The notes under the pieces were generated by a model. That model did not search any database and was not told the origin of the DNA. It saw nothing but the letters and a program-made list of their open reading frames with translations. A stretch of 64,000 nt of DNA from Buchnera aphidicola (Muscaphis stroyani) (GTDB taxonomy: Bacteria; Pseudomonadota; Gammaproteobacteria; Enterobacterales; Enterobacteriaceae). This document shows positions 61,898 to 64,000 of the stretch, piece after piece. The stretch's first letter is position 1. Every line of letters begins with the position of its first letter. The DNA is taken from assembly GCF_005080865.1 (NCBI RefSeq), contig NZ_CP034861.1:62001-126000 (forward strand), in the 5' to 3' direction. Position numbers and translations under genes: made by a program.

Positions 61898-63823
61898 ATG
61901 CCTGTAATAAGATTTTGCGATGGAAGTCAGCAGGTGTATAAACATTCTGTTTCATTAAGAAATATTATAAAAAATATAAAACCAAGTATAATAAAGTCCA
62001 TTATTTCTATTTCTGTAAATAATAATTTTGCAAATTTAGATCATTTAATAACACAAGATTCGTTTATATTGTTTTTTGATAAAAAAGATAAGAACTCATT
62101 GAAAATAATTCGACGTTCTTGTGCTCAATTATTAAGCTATGCTATTAAAATTATATGGCCTCTTTCTAAAATAGGTGAAAGTAACATTACAGAAAATGGT
62201 TTTTATTGTGATGTAGAATTAGATAATTCAATAATAGAAAAAGATCTTATCTTATTAGAAAAACAAATGCATGTGCTAATAAAAAAAGAATATACTATTT
62301 TTAATAAAACAATTTCTTTTAAAAAAGCATGTCAGATTTTTAAAAATAATTCTGAAATGTATAAAGTTTATTTAATAAATAAATTATCTGATCAAACAAA
62401 AATTTCTTTGTATTATCATGAAGATTATATAGACATTGATACAGGAATGCAGGTATTTAATATACAATTTTGTAACAATTTTAAGTTACAAAAAATAGGA
62501 GGAGTTTATTGGGATAACAATCATGAAAATAAAATGTTACAAAGAATTTATGGTACTGCTTGGGGGTCCAAAAAAGATCTAGAAGAACATTTAAAATATT
62601 TAATTGAAATAGAAAAAAGAGATCATAGAAAAATAGGAAAATCTCTCAATTTATATCATATGCAAGAAGAATCTCCAGGAATGATTTTTTGGCATAATTA
62701 TGGATGGATAATTTTCAATGAATTAAAAATGTTTGTTCGAGAAAAATTAAAAGAATATCAATATCAAGAGGTTAAAACACCGTTATTATTAGATAAGTCT
62801 ATATGGAAACAAAGTGGTCATTGGGACAATTATAAAGATGCTATTTTTACTACTTTATCAGAGCATCGTGAATATTGTATTAAACCAATGAATTGCCCTG
62901 CTCATATTCAAATTTTTAATTATGGATTAAAATCGTATCGAGATTTACCTATTCGAATATCAGAGTTTGGTAGTTGTCATCGCAATGAATCTTCAGGTTC
63001 TTTACATGGTTTAATGAGAGTTCGCAATTTTACTCAAGATGATGCTCATATATTTTGCACTGTAAATCAAGTTAGAAGTGAAATTAAAAATTGCATTAAA
63101 ATGGTATACGATTTGTATAGTATATTTAATTTTAAAAAGATATTAGTAAAATTTTCTACTCGACCAAAAAACCGAATTGGTAGTGATGAAATATGGGATC
63201 GGGCAGAAAAAGATTTGTCAGATTTGTTGATAGAAAATAATCTTTTATTTGAGTATCAAACAGGAGAAGGAGCATTTTATGGACCTAAAATTGAATTTGT
63301 TTTACAAGATTCTTTAAACAGGAACTGGCAGTGTGGCACTATTCAGCTTGATTTTTATTCTCCAATTCGTTTAAACGCATTCTATATTGATGAATATAAT
63401 AAAAGAAAAACACCTGTAATGATTCATCGTGCAATATTAGGTTCAATAGAACGATTTATAGGAATATTAATTGAGGAATGCTCTGGAAATTTGCCTACAT
63501 GGTTATCTCCCATACAAGTAGTTGTTATTAGCATTTCTAAAAAATACGCAGATTATGTGAAAAATTTAGAAAAAAAATTATCTAATCATAATATTCGCGT
63601 TAAATCAGATGTAAGAAATGAGAAAATAGGGTTTAAAATTCGAGAGCATACGTTACATCGAATTCCATATATTTTAGTGTGTGGTGAAAAAGAAATAAAT
63701 TTACAAAAAGTTTCAGTTCGTAATCGAAACGGTTACGATTTTGGAATGTTAAATATTGATTGTTTTATTAAAAAACTAAAAAAAGAAATTTTTATTAAAA
63801 GTTTTTATCAAATGGAGGAATAA
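61898..63823 (+). CDS. thrS: Threonyl-tRNA synthetase with a disabled editing site
   Basis: ThrS charges tRNA-Thr. The 641 residues match E. coli's 642, with TGS, editing, catalytic and anticodon domains all present. The catalytic zinc ligands are intact (CIKPMNCPAHIQIF, DDAHIFC, HRAILG), as is RVRNFTQDDAHIF. The N2 editing site, which removes serine from Ser-tRNA-Thr, has lost its key residues: E. coli HLLGH is QLLSY (residues 77-81), and CRGPH is DTGMQ (181-185). So charging should work but proofreading should not. The stop is three bases before the infC start, as in E. coli. Confidence 0.97.
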   Translation: MPVIRFCDGSQQVYKHSVSLRNIIKNIKPSIIKSIISISVNNNFANLDHLITQDSFILFFDKKDKNSLKIIRRSCAQLLSYAIKIIWPLSKIGESNITENGFYCDVELDNSIIEKDLILLEKQMHVLIKKEYTIFNKTISFKKACQIFKNNSEMYKVYLINKLSDQTKISLYYHEDYIDIDTGMQVFNIQFCNNFKLQKIGGVYWDNNHENKMLQRIYGTAWGSKKDLEEHLKYLIEIEKRDHRKIGKSLNLYHMQEESPGMIFWHNYGWIIFNELKMFVREKLKEYQYQEVKTPLLLDKSIWKQSGHWDNYKDAIFTTLSEHREYCIKPMNCPAHIQIFNYGLKSYRDLPIRISEFGSCHRNESSGSLHGLMRVRNFTQDDAHIFCTVNQVRSEIKNCIKMVYDLYSIFNFKKILVKFSTRPKNRIGSDEIWDRAEKDLSDLLIENNLLFEYQTGEGAFYGPKIEFVLQDSLNRNWQCGTIQLDFYSPIRLNAFYIDEYNKRKTPVMIHRAILGSIERFIGILIEECSGNLPTWLSPIQVVVISISKKYADYVKNLEKKLSNHNIRVKSDVRNEKIGFKIREHTLHRIPYILVCGEKEINLQKVSVRNRNGYDFGMLNIDCFIKKLKKEIFIKSFYQMEE

Positions 63824-63826
63824 AGT

Positions 63827-64000
63827 ATTAAAGGCGGAAAACGAATTCAATTTATACGTCCTAATCGTATTAATGGTGAAATACGAGCTATTAAAGTTCG
63901 ACTAACAGGTGTTGACGGCGATAAAAATGGCATAGTTAATTTACGTGAAGCTTTGGAAAAAGCCGAAGAATTAGGGCTAGATTTAGTTGAAATTAGTCCA
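63827..64000 (+). CDS. infC: Translation initiation factor IF-3, N-terminal part, AUU start
   Basis: IF-3 keeps ribosomal subunits apart and checks start codons. The first 58 residues run off the window end: [20 protein letters not shown], then [20 protein letters not shown], ending DLVEISP, matching E. coli. The start is an ATT at 63827-63829, with GGAGGA at 63814-63819 seven bases upstream. E. coli infC also uses AUU, which makes it subject to autoregulation by IF-3. It is in operon after thrS. Confidence 0.95.
   Translation, partial: MKGGKRIQFIRPNRINGEIRAIKVRLTGVDGDKNGIVNLREALEKAEELGLDLVEISP

Overview
The window is a 64 kb piece of a strongly AT-rich, densely coded chromosome. Protein content, gene order and reduction pattern point to Buchnera aphidicola, the obligate endosymbiont of aphids. 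The genes are gammaproteobacterial/enterobacterial and keep short E. coli-like synteny blocks (cysK-ptsHI-crr, valT/lysT-gltX, fliF-fliR, hisGDCBHAFI, rsxABCDGE-nth, thrS-infC). Almost all regulators and accessory genes are gone, and I see no insertion sequences, phage or CRISPR. The exact host strain cannot be told from the sequence alone.

Layout. 1-4.2 kb: uppP 5' part, then crr, ptsI, ptsH and cysK on the minus strand. 4.4-8.5 kb: ligA, tRNA-Lys/tRNA-Val(TAC) on the minus strand, gltX, tRNA-Ala. 8.7-19.2 kb: flagellar basal body and export genes, with fliE divergent from fliFGHIJK, fliM-fliN, fliO-fliP, fliQ and fliR. 19.3-25.5 kb: rpmG, rpmB, a C-terminally short tamB, ppa, pmbA and rnpB. 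25.5-34.6 kb: rsmI, fabB, talA, tkt, dapE, dapA, aroC. 34.9-42.7 kb: smrB and the complete eight-gene histidine operon. 42.8-49.0 kb: gnd, dcd, metG, tilS, tRNA-Val(GAC), ribE. 49.1-57.1 kb: rsxABCDGE, nth, priA. 57.3-64 kb: tyrS, sufA, ydiK, aroH, thrS and the 5' end of infC.

How the genes work together. The window serves a nutrient-supplying symbiont: sugar uptake (PTS), the non-oxidative and oxidative pentose phosphate steps (talA, tkt, gnd), and biosynthesis of amino acids the aphid needs (his operon; dapA/dapE for lysine; aroH/aroC for aromatics; cysK). Flagellar genes survive as an export basal body. The export ATPase and gate are conserved, while the residues needed for rotation and chemotactic switching have been lost.

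Most notable observations. Four genes (uppP, rsxA, rsxC, priA) are each broken by exactly one missing base inside a homopolymer of 9-10, which is what polymerase slippage could repair. FliM/FliN and FliO/FliP are each joined into one reading frame. ThrRS has lost all four catalytic residues of its proofreading site. FliG has lost all five torque residues. PriA has lost its ATPase motifs but kept all eight zinc cysteines. TamB lacks about 220 C-terminal residues. A short relic resembling bamC lies downstream of dapA. I found no evidence of an entirely new multi-gene system; the interest lies in how ordinary machines have been pared down.
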